DNA of 64,000 nt, from assembly GCA_041747435.1 (NCBI GenBank), contig JBGTFE010000062.1:1-64000 (forward strand). Direction: 5' to 3'. Position 1 is the stretch's first letter; each line of letters begins with the position of its first letter. A program made the position numbers and the translations under genes. This DNA is from JBGTFE01 sp041747435. Its GTDB lineage: Bacteria > Acidobacteriota > Blastocatellia > Pyrinomonadales > Pyrinomonadaceae. This document shows positions 50,236 through 57,411 of the stretch, piece after piece. The notes under the pieces were generated by a model. That model worked only from the letters and a program-made list of their open reading frames with translations, ran no database searches and was not told the origin of the DNA.

Positions 50236-52011
50236 TTATTTACACCATTCATCGGAAATTCCGACATCCACTTTTACAGGAACTTTTTTAACATATTCTT
50301 CGCCGGCGACGCGCATTGCTTTTTCCAGTTTCCCGGCGGTTTGTTCGGCTTCCGCTTCATCACATTCAAGAATAATTTCATCGTGAACGATATTGACGAG
50401 CCGCGCCGAAGTTCCGGCGATTTCGCGGTGAAGCAAGTGCAAAGCGCGTTTTAAGATGTCGGCGGAGGTTCCCTGAATCGGGAAGTTTTTGGCGTTTCGC
50501 TGGGCGCCGCCGATCGACTGGCGGTCGTTTTCGTCAAAACGATGGCGATACATTCTGCCCGAAGCCGTGCGCGAAGTTCGGTCGGTTACAACACGCCGCG
50601 CGGCGTCGCGCAGCCAATTATCGAGCCCGCGATACGTCACAAAATAGCGGCGCATAATATTTTCAGCTTCGGTTTGCGACAAGCCGGTAAGCATCGCAAA
50701 ACGCTGTGCGCCGATGCCGTAAACGACGCCGAAATTCAGACGCTTGGCAAACGAGCGCTGGTCGGCGGTAACTTCGTCGGGCGCGACGCCAAAAACCTGC
50801 GAGGCGGTGATCTTGTGAAAATCGGCGCCGCCGGCGAAGGCGTTGATAAAGTTTTCGTCGCCGGAAAAATCGGCAAGAATTCGCAATTCGATCTGCGAAT
50901 AATCGGCGATGACGAGCTTTTTGCCATCGGGCGCGAGAAAACACCGCCGATATTCTTCTTCGTGCGGAATTTGCTGTAAATTTGGACGCGAGCATGAGAA
51001 TCTTCCGGTCGGCGCGCCGATTTGGCGAAAATCAGCGTGAATTCGGCGCGTTTCCGGTCGGATAAATTCGAGGATATTTTCGCCAAAGCTCGACAAAGAT
51101 TTTGCGACACCGCGATATTCGAGCAGTTTTGCTACGACCGGAAAATCGGCGGCAAGCGGCTGCAGTTGCCAACCTCGCGTCGTTTCGGGAACCGGAACGC
51201 CGAGATTTTTGAGCGCGTCGGTAACCTGCATTTGCGAATCCAGATTTATCTGCGCAACTCCGAAAAGCGAAGCCTGCGCGACGCCAGCCGAAAGCATGTG
51301 CTGCAGCTCGTATGCGACCGTTGATTGAACTTTTTTAACTTTTTCAAGCTGTTCGCGCCAGCGCGCTTCGTCAAGATTGAATCCATTAAGCTCCATCGCG
51401 GCGATCGGCGCAATACATTCGAATTCGAGCTGCGCGGCGTTTCTTAAATCGTCCGCGGCGAGTTTTTCGTCAAGTTTTTCGCGCAGCGAAATCATGATCG
51501 CCGCATCGCGCGCGGCGTATTCGATCTGCGACTGAGTCAATTCCGCGGCGCTCCAATCCGAAATTTGCTCGGTTTTATCGAGTTCCGTGCCGAGAAAAAA
51601 ATTGACGACTTCAGCAAGCGAATGCCGTCGCTCGCCGTCGCCCGCAGCGATCAATTGGCTGGCGATCATTGTGTCGAACACGCCGCCAACATCTACGCCA
51701 AGATGATGCTTGATCCATTTCGCATCAAATTTCGCGTTGTGCGCGATCTTAACAGGACGCTCCGCCGCGAGCAGTTCGCGCAAAGGCGCAAGTTCCGGTA
51801 AATTTTTGAGATCGCCTTTTTCGGCAAACGGTTTGAGGTCGATAACCTGCGTTTCTTTTCCCGTGCTGATTTGAACGAGCCGCAAAATGCCGTCGTAAGG
51901 ATCGAGTTCCGTCGTTTCGGTGTCAAACCCGATAAAATCTTCGTTTTTTAATTTTTCGCACGCTGCGCGCAACGCGTCGAAGTCGGTGATGATCTCGAAA
52001 TAAATTTCCAT
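50236..52011 (-). CDS. Family A DNA polymerase with 3'-5' exonuclease, no 5' nuclease
   Basis: The 591-residue protein starts directly with the 3'-5' exonuclease fold (IGFDTETTELDPYDG, KIAHNAKFDAKWIKHHLG, EYAARDAAIMISLREKL; catalytic acids present). The polymerase domain follows from about residue 200: RFSCSRPNLQQIPHEEEYR, LVIADYSQIELRILA (motif A), RSFAKRLNFGVVYGIG (motif B) and LVNIVHDEIILEC (motif C). It is equivalent to a Klenow fragment, since the 5' nuclease domain of PolA is absent. It may serve in repair or alongside a separate full-length PolA or flap nuclease. Confidence 0.95.
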   Translation of the reverse strand: MEIYFEIITDFDALRAACEKLKNEDFIGFDTETTELDPYDGILRLVQISTGKETQVIDLKPFAEKGDLKNLPELAPLRELLAAERPVKIAHNAKFDAKWIKHHLGVDVGGVFDTMIASQLIAAGDGERRHSLAEVVNFFLGTELDKTEQISDWSAAELTQSQIEYAARDAAIMISLREKLDEKLAADDLRNAAQLEFECIAPIAAMELNGFNLDEARWREQLEKVKKVQSTVAYELQHMLSAGVAQASLFGVAQINLDSQMQVTDALKNLGVPVPETTRGWQLQPLAADFPVVAKLLEYRGVAKSLSSFGENILEFIRPETRRIHADFRQIGAPTGRFSCSRPNLQQIPHEEEYRRCFLAPDGKKLVIADYSQIELRILADFSGDENFINAFAGGADFHKITASQVFGVAPDEVTADQRSFAKRLNFGVVYGIGAQRFAMLTGLSQTEAENIMRRYFVTYRGLDNWLRDAARRVVTDRTSRTASGRMYRHRFDENDRQSIGGAQRNAKNFPIQGTSADILKRALHLLHREIAGTSARLVNIVHDEIILECDEAEAEQTAGKLEKAMRVAGEEYVKKVPVKVDVGISDEWCK

Positions 52012-52467
52012 ATATTCTAAATCTTAAATCGTGAGCGATTAATAGTAAATTCTCATGGCAACAACTATTCGTTATTTCCTATTTACCAATCGATAAAAAA
52101 CATCTATACTGATTTTGGTTTGCTGCAAGATTTGTTGAATATTTGAAAAAGCGCAGCAAACGACCGGATTAAAAGGATTTTAGCGGCAATTTTGATTGTC
52201 GAAAATAACGCGAAACGGGTTTTGAGCGCAACGGTTTAAAAAATTTATGCGCTCCCCGAATTCGAATAAAAGAAGCGAGATTCGCTTTGTATTTTGTATA
52301 ACGAGATTCCTGTGTGAGAAAACTCAAATTTCCGTTTGTTTTGGAAATTAACTCCGTAAACAAAAAACACATCAATTAAGACGCAACCGGGCTTGTAAGA
52401 AAATCAAGCCAGAGGCGCAGTCCGTAATAAATCCTTAAAATCAAAAAATTGGAAATAAGTTGGTTTA
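52012..52467. other. Long AT-rich leader region before the RNase E/G gene
   Basis: This spacer separates the divergent polymerase and RNase genes. It has a hairpin GGCTTG/CAAGCC near 52395-52415 and a REP-like element next to the gene. No clear promoter or open frame is convincing; a 68-codon minus-strand frame at 52169-52375 looks random. In other bacteria rne has a long self-regulating leader, which this could be. Confidence 0.45.
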
Positions 52468-52506
52468 GATTGCTTCGCAATCCTGCAGGCAGACTGCCTG
52501 CGCTCC
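52468..52506. repeat. REP-like bipartite palindrome before the RNase E/G gene
   Basis: GATTGC-TTC-GCAATC (52468-52482) is followed by GCAGGCA (52485-52491) / TGCCTGC (52495-52501) with loop GAC, then GCTCC. It ends 11 bp before the ATG, so in the mRNA it lies at the ribosome-binding region. Confidence 0.8.
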
Positions 52507-52517
52507 ACTAGAAAAAT

Positions 52518-54974
52518 ATGTCAAAAGAAATGATCATCAGCGTCAACGGACGCGAAAAGAAGATCGCCGTTTTGGATAACGGCAAAGTTACGGAATTTTA
52601 TATCGAACGCGGCGAGGAAAACTCGGGCGTCGTCGGTAACATTTACAAAGGACGTGTAATGCGCGTGTTGCCGGGAATGCAGTCGGCATTCGTCGACATC
52701 GGTTTGGAGCGCGACGCGTTTCTTTACGTTTCCGACTTTTTCGACGAAGAAGAAGAGATCGAGCGGATCGTGATGGAAAAATCCAAAAAAGTTTCGCCGG
52801 AAGAAGCGAAGCGTGCGGCAAACGATCAGATCGATCGCTCGCGGCTCGAACGTGAAAAGCAGATGGAATCCGTTCAGGAAATTGCCGAACCGCTTGCAGA
52901 AAGCGGCGACGAAGATTCGGACGAACTCGCAGACGAAAAGGTCGCGAAAACAGCGAAGGGCGCGGACGAGGAAGTTTCAGATGAGGCGACCGAGCAAGCG
53001 CCGAAGGGAAAACGCGGCAAATCGCGCCGCGGAAAAAAAGAAAAACCGGAGCCGAAGATCGAGGAAAGAGCCGCGGAAAAGGTTGAAAACGAGGGCGTTC
53101 CGGATTTTGAGTTCGAAGACTCTGGGTTCGAACGCGTTATTGACGACGAAGATACGGGCGAAATGTTCAAAGATGCTTATCGTCAGGAAGCGATCTTTGA
53201 TAAGGTGCGCGCGGTGGAATTTGAAATGGAAAGCGCAGCGACGGCAGAGGTGGGCTCCTTGTTAGCCGCTGTTCCGGGCGCGACGGGCGGTTTTGAGCGG
53301 ATTGCCGACGAGGATGATGAAGCGCAGACAAGCGTCAAGACAAAGTCGAAACGCGGACGCGGCGGGAAAAAAGCTGCGGCACAAGCCGAAAAATCGGATT
53401 CGTCGGAATCGGTCAATGACGCGGCGGAAAAGGCGAGCCGCGCTAAGAAGGGAAAAGCTTCGGCGAAAGCGACGATGACCAAAGGAAGGGCGCGCGGAAA
53501 AAAAGCAGCGAAGGACGAAACCTTGGAAGACGGCGAAGCGAGCCTGAAAGAATCGAATCCAAATTCGGAAATGGTCGCGCGGCGCGGCGGTCGCGGTCGG
53601 CGCGGTGGTCGCGGACGTACGCGGCAGGAAATCAAAACGGATGAGAAAGCGCCTGCGGAAACCGAAGCCGTTCCTACCGGAGTTCCGAGCGGCAACGGCG
53701 GAACTGGCGGAAATCGCGGCGGCAGATACAGCGAGCGCCGCGAGCGTTCACCGCAGCCGACGATCACCGATCTGCTCCGCGAAGGACAGGAAATTCTTGT
53801 TCAGATCGCAAAAGAACCGATCGCGCGAAAAGGCGCGCGGATAACTTCGCATATCGCGCTTCCCGGCAGGTTTTTGGTTTATATGCCGACGATCGAACAT
53901 ATGGGCGTTTCGCGCAAGATCGAATCGTCAAACGAACGCGGCAGACTTCGCACATTGATCCAAAAGATCTGCGCGGAAGAAGTCGTTCCTTCAGGCGGAT
54001 TTATTGTTCGAACGGCAGGCGTCGGAATTTCGGAGGAAGATCTGCGGCAGGACGCGCGGTATTTAATTCGCACCTGGCTGGAGATAAAGAAAACTTCGGA
54101 GAAAAAGAAATCACCATCGCTTGTGCATCAGGATCTGGACATCATTCAACGTCTCTTGCGCGATCACTTGTCGGATGAATACACCGCAATTCGGGTCGAT
54201 TCCGAAGAGGAATATTCACGGGTGGTCGAATTTATCAACCGAATTCAGCCGCGAATGGTCAAGCGCGTCAAGCTTTATACGCGCGACGAGCCGATCCTCG
54301 AAGCCTTTGGCGTGCAGGACGAAATTGAAAAAGCGCTCAAACCGCGAGTTTGGCTAAGATCCGGCGGTTATCTCGTGATAAATCAGACCGAAGCGCTGGT
54401 TGCGATCGACGTCAACACCGGCAAATTTGTCGGCAAGGGAAATGCGCGGCTCGAAGACACGATCACCAAAACGAATATGGAAGCCGTCGAAGAAATTGCT
54501 CGGCAAATTCGTCTTCGCGATCTTGGCGGAATTCTTGTGCTCGATCTTATCGACATGGAAGACCGGCGCAATCGTCACAAGGTTATGAATCTGTTGCAGG
54601 ACGCGCTTGCCTCGGACAAATCGCCGACAAAAGTTCTGTCTTACAACGATTTCGGATTGATCATTATGACGCGCAAACGCGTGAAACAATCGCTCGAGCG
54701 GACGCTTTGCTCGCCGTGCGAATACTGCGAAGGCGCGGGCTGGGTCAAATCGGCGCAAACGGTCTGTTATGAAATTTTGGAAGAGGCGCGACGATTGTCT
54801 AGAACTCTGGACGACGTTAAGATGACAACCTTGCGACTTCATCCGGAAGTCGCTCTCGCGCTTCAAAACAACGAAAAGACGGTTTACGACGAGATCGAAG
54901 CCTATCTCGGAAATGTTGACGTGACGAGCGACCCGACAGTTCATCAAAATCAATTCGATTTTGCGTTTGTTTAG
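52518..54974 (+). CDS. RNase E/G family endoribonuclease with large charged insertion
   Basis: The enzyme cuts RNA in mRNA decay and rRNA/tRNA processing. The 818-residue protein begins with the S1-like region (SGVVGNIYKGRVMRVLPGMQ, FVDIGLERDAFLYVSDFF). The canonical sequence resumes near residue 415 (REGQEILVQIAKEPIARKGA, FLVYMPTIEHMGVSRKI), so about 330 residues of Glu/Lys/Ala and Arg-Gly-rich low complexity (for example RRGGRGRRGGRGR) interrupt the S1 domain. The catalytic part follows (INQTEALVAIDVNTGKFVGK, GGILVLDLIDM), then the zinc-link (CSPCEYCEGAGWV). The insertion probably binds RNA or partners. No strong ribosome site is visible. Confidence 0.94.
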   Translation: MSKEMIISVNGREKKIAVLDNGKVTEFYIERGEENSGVVGNIYKGRVMRVLPGMQSAFVDIGLERDAFLYVSDFFDEEEEIERIVMEKSKKVSPEEAKRAANDQIDRSRLEREKQMESVQEIAEPLAESGDEDSDELADEKVAKTAKGADEEVSDEATEQAPKGKRGKSRRGKKEKPEPKIEERAAEKVENEGVPDFEFEDSGFERVIDDEDTGEMFKDAYRQEAIFDKVRAVEFEMESAATAEVGSLLAAVPGATGGFERIADEDDEAQTSVKTKSKRGRGGKKAAAQAEKSDSSESVNDAAEKASRAKKGKASAKATMTKGRARGKKAAKDETLEDGEASLKESNPNSEMVARRGGRGRRGGRGRTRQEIKTDEKAPAETEAVPTGVPSGNGGTGGNRGGRYSERRERSPQPTITDLLREGQEILVQIAKEPIARKGARITSHIALPGRFLVYMPTIEHMGVSRKIESSNERGRLRTLIQKICAEEVVPSGGFIVRTAGVGISEEDLRQDARYLIRTWLEIKKTSEKKKSPSLVHQDLDIIQRLLRDHLSDEYTAIRVDSEEEYSRVVEFINRIQPRMVKRVKLYTRDEPILEAFGVQDEIEKALKPRVWLRSGGYLVINQTEALVAIDVNTGKFVGKGNARLEDTITKTNMEAVEEIARQIRLRDLGGILVLDLIDMEDRRNRHKVMNLLQDALASDKSPTKVLSYNDFGLIIMTRKRVKQSLERTLCSPCEYCEGAGWVKSAQTVCYEILEEARRLSRTLDDVKMTTLRLHPEVALALQNNEKTVYDEIEAYLGNVDVTSDPTVHQNQFDFAFV

Positions 54975-54983
54975 ATGAATTTG

Positions 54984-55047
54984 CCCGCGAAATACGCAAA
55001 AATGCGCGAAACAAGTTTATTTCGTGTTTTTGGCGTTTATTCGCGGG
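54984..55047. repeat. Inverted repeat after the RNase E/G gene
   Basis: CCCGCGAA (54984-54991) pairs with TTCGCGGG (55040-55047), with further matching between AATACGCAAAAATGCGCGAA and TTCGTGTTTTTGGCGTTTAT inside. Each arm is a loose tandem of ACGCAAA-like units. It may act as a terminator between the convergent genes. Confidence 0.6.
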
Positions 55048-55064
55048 AGATTCTTACTTAAATC

Positions 55065-55877
55065 CTAAAGCTTCAAATCTTTTTTCAAATCCTTCGCTCC
55101 CGAAGGTTTGGCGAAGATCGAATCTGGAATCGGTTTGTTAAACTCCATCGATTCATAGTTTATTCGACTTGTTTGGATGCCGTTAACGAAATGATCGATT
55201 ATAAAAGGTGTTTTTATGCCCTGAATATCGACAAATTGCGCATATCTATCTTCCTCTTTCAACTCTTCGCCTTCCTCGGTTTTGTGTTTATATACAGCCT
55301 TCACAGGCATTCCGTCGGTTGCGGAAAATTCAAACTCGACCGCCAGATCATCGTCATAAACGAGTCGGATAACTTCGTTTCGCACGCCGATCCCGGCTTC
55401 GCGTTTGCCAACGTAAGTCAGCGTAGCCTTTCCGCGCCAAAATCCGCGCAGCAGATGATCTAAACTGACGCGCATTCCGCGTTTGAAATATTCGATCTGA
55501 TTTTCCGTCTGATCTCTCAGGGCATCGGCGGCGCCGTCAAAAACCCAGCCGCTTCCGCCCGAATTTGTCTGAACATTTTTTTGACCCTTTAGCTTAAATT
55601 CGGTGCGCTCATTGTAAGGGAAAACGATAACGTCGAGAAACGTCTGAAAAACGAGGGGCGTGCCGGCGCGCATTTGGTGAAATTTCCCGCGCCCGACCTG
55701 CGTCTTTACCTGCAAATATTTTTCGCCACCTAGATTTTCGATCGCTTTTTTAATAATTGATTCGGCTTTCTCGTCGTGTTGGGCTGTTTGAGAAAAAGAG
55801 AAAATTACCGCGCCGAAAACAAAATAAGTAAGGAAAAAAAACTGGATAGGAATCTTAATTTCCCGGTTCAAATTCAT
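55065..55877 (-). CDS. Exported protein of unknown function
   Basis: The 270-residue protein has a signal peptide (FFLTYFVFGAVIFSFSQ, residues about 13-30). The mature part reads IIKKAIENLGGEKYLQVKTQ, FQTFLDVIVFPYNERTEFKL, VIRLVYDDDLAVEFEFSATD and GIKTPFIIDHFVNGIQTSRI. This pattern resembles periplasmic proteins of the LolA/LppX-like fold that bind lipids (outer-membrane lipoprotein-sorting-like). It overlaps the upstream TonB-like gene by 23 bp. Function is not known. Confidence 0.78.
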   Translation of the reverse strand: MNLNREIKIPIQFFFLTYFVFGAVIFSFSQTAQHDEKAESIIKKAIENLGGEKYLQVKTQVGRGKFHQMRAGTPLVFQTFLDVIVFPYNERTEFKLKGQKNVQTNSGGSGWVFDGAADALRDQTENQIEYFKRGMRVSLDHLLRGFWRGKATLTYVGKREAGIGVRNEVIRLVYDDDLAVEFEFSATDGMPVKAVYKHKTEEGEELKEEDRYAQFVDIQGIKTPFIIDHFVNGIQTSRINYESMEFNKPIPDSIFAKPSGAKDLKKDLKL

Positions 55878-56541
55878 ATTCGATTTCTCGCTCTACACTG
55901 GCTTTTGCATTATTAGTATAAATGGCAGGCTCGAATCTTAACTTTTTTGCTGCTTCAACCGCTTTATCGTTAAACTCCTTTGGCAGTTCGCTTGTGACGC
56001 TTTCTATGCGAACTTCGCCGGAAGACATTAAGAGTATTTTCAGCTTTACGACTCCACCGATTTGCTCGAACTTTTCACCCGCCGGATATTCCGGCTTCGG
56101 TTTCTCTAGAATTATAGCCTTGCTTTTGATGTCCTTGTCATCTTCCTTGACTACAATCGAAAAGTGGAATTTGACCAGTTTGACTACGTTAATCGGCTTC
56201 CCGTTTCTTTTCGCCGGCTCAAACTGAATTTGTTTTGCCGCCGCAATAGCCTGTTCGGTCAAGCCGTAAGCCAAGCCGGAAACAACGGAGACCGCACCTA
56301 TTTTGCCACTTGCAAGGAAAATTACGCGCAGGGTTACATCACCTTCCACGTAATTTTCTTTTGCTTCATCCGTATATTTCGCCGGGACCCTGGAAAAGAC
56401 GCGAACGGGCATATCGTTGGAAGCCAAAACTTGTTTATTTTCTTGTCCAACACTAATTCCGCCTCCGCGTCCGCTTTCCTGCGCAAAGCCGAAAACGCAA
56501 AAACAAAATATAAAGAGAATGATTGTACAAAATGTTTTCAT
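55855..56541 (-). CDS. TonB-like protein with two TonB C-terminal domains
   Basis: After a signal peptide (IILFIFCFCVFGFAQ) the 228-residue protein has two copies of the TonB C-terminal fold: about 50-125 (YTDEAKENYVEGDVTLRVIF, AAAKQIQFEPAKRNGKPI) and 140-225 (KPEYPAGEKFEQIGGVVKLK, AVEAAKKLRFEPAIYTN). There is no N-terminal membrane anchor for ExbB/ExbD coupling, so it is a periplasmic or surface TonB_C protein rather than a classical energy transducer. The gene at 56680-57342 is a close paralogue, and their upstream sequences share a 19-bp block. Confidence 0.87.
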   Translation of the reverse strand: MKTFCTIILFIFCFCVFGFAQESGRGGGISVGQENKQVLASNDMPVRVFSRVPAKYTDEAKENYVEGDVTLRVIFLASGKIGAVSVVSGLAYGLTEQAIAAAKQIQFEPAKRNGKPINVVKLVKFHFSIVVKEDDKDIKSKAIILEKPKPEYPAGEKFEQIGGVVKLKILLMSSGEVRIESVTSELPKEFNDKAVEAAKKLRFEPAIYTNNAKASVEREIEYEFEPGN

Positions 56542-56553
56542 TAGATTTCTCGA

Positions 56554-56587
56554 AAAAAAGCTTCAACAAGATTTTATCACCAAAGCC
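56554..56587 (-). promoter_or_regulatory. Terminator-like leader of the first TonB-like gene
   Basis: On the minus strand GGCTTTGGTGATAAAATCT (56587-56569) is identical to the left part of the hairpin before the paralogue. GCTTT pairs with GAAGC at 56564-56560, and a run of seven T follows, 13 bp before the ATG. Confidence 0.55.
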
Positions 56588-56679
56588 TTTGATGCGAAAA
56601 GTTAATTTTCCGGTTCAATTGCTTTGGCACCTTGCGATTTAAACCTACGATGCGGAAAATAATTCATCGAGGTTAATTC

Positions 56680-57342
56680 CTAAGGTTTGAAGTCGTAAAC
56701 GACTGTCATTTGCTGCGAAACCGGGTTTTTGCTTTTTTTGTGAACGGCGGGCTGAAATTTTATTTTCGCTGCGGCTTCGAGCGCCGCCCGGTCAAATTCC
56801 TTCGGCATTGTGCTGTTCGCGCCGAAGACCTTTAGCTTACCGTCCGCAAAGAACGTGACCTGAACTTCAACTTTTCCCTTTAATTTTTCCGCAAGAAATT
56901 TAGACGGATAAGGCGGCGAGGGTTGCTCCAGGATCTTCGCCTTGGTTACGTTTTTGTCACCTTCCGCGTACAAAACTGAGACGATAAAGTCCACGGTCAT
57001 TTTTACCGCAATTGGCTTTCCATTAAGTCTTGCCGGCTCAAAATACATTTTTTGCACCGCAGCCGTAAAAGCTTGCGTTACGCCTTCAGGTAAACCTTGA
57101 ATGATAATGATGTCTCTGACCTTGCCGTCTTCACCAAGCGTGACGGAAGCCTTCAACGTGCCTTCGACGCCGTTCTTTCGCGCCGCATCCGGATAATCAA
57201 AATTTGGAATGCCGTTAAATTTCGGCGGCTCGTCCGCTTGGACCCGGTCGAATTTGTACTGGTAGTTAAACGACAGCGATTGAGCCTGCGCGGCAGCGAA
57301 AACGCACACAATAAAAAATGCGCATGTGAAAAATTTCTTCAT
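56680..57342 (-). CDS. TonB-like protein with two TonB C-terminal domains (paralogue)
   Basis: The start at 57342 gives 220 residues with a signal peptide (FFTCAFFIVCVFAAAQAQ). Two TonB_C domains follow: about 42-120 (YPDAARKNGVEGTLKASVTL, FTAAVQKMYFEPARLNGKPI) and 135-218 (PPYPSKFLAEKLKGKVEVQV, EAAAKIKFQPAVHKKSKNP). The layout is the same as in the downstream gene, suggesting tandem duplication. No ribosome site is visible; a terminator hairpin with its T-run ends 1 bp before the ATG. Confidence 0.86.
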   Translation of the reverse strand: MKKFFTCAFFIVCVFAAAQAQSLSFNYQYKFDRVQADEPPKFNGIPNFDYPDAARKNGVEGTLKASVTLGEDGKVRDIIIIQGLPEGVTQAFTAAVQKMYFEPARLNGKPIAVKMTVDFIVSVLYAEGDKNVTKAKILEQPSPPYPSKFLAEKLKGKVEVQVTFFADGKLKVFGANSTMPKEFDRAALEAAAKIKFQPAVHKKSKNPVSQQMTVVYDFKP

Positions 57343-57379
57343 AACAAAAAGGCTTTGATGAGATTTTATCACCAAAGCC
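57343..57379 (-). terminator. Terminator hairpin directly before the second TonB-like gene
   Basis: On the minus strand GGCTTTGGTGA (57379-57369) pairs with TCATCAAAGCC (57361-57351) around a 7-base loop, followed by TTTTTGTT. It can end the clpC transcript 33 bp after its stop, but it also occupies the whole leader of the TonB-like gene. Confidence 0.8.
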
Positions 57380-57411
57380 CTTAATTTAGAAAGTATTTTT
57401 TGATCTTTAAG

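Noticed and set aside
53183..53767. 194-codon minus-strand open frame within the RNase E/G gene
   Set aside because: It is the shadow of the GC-rich, Arg-Gly-coding strand and has no ribosome site.
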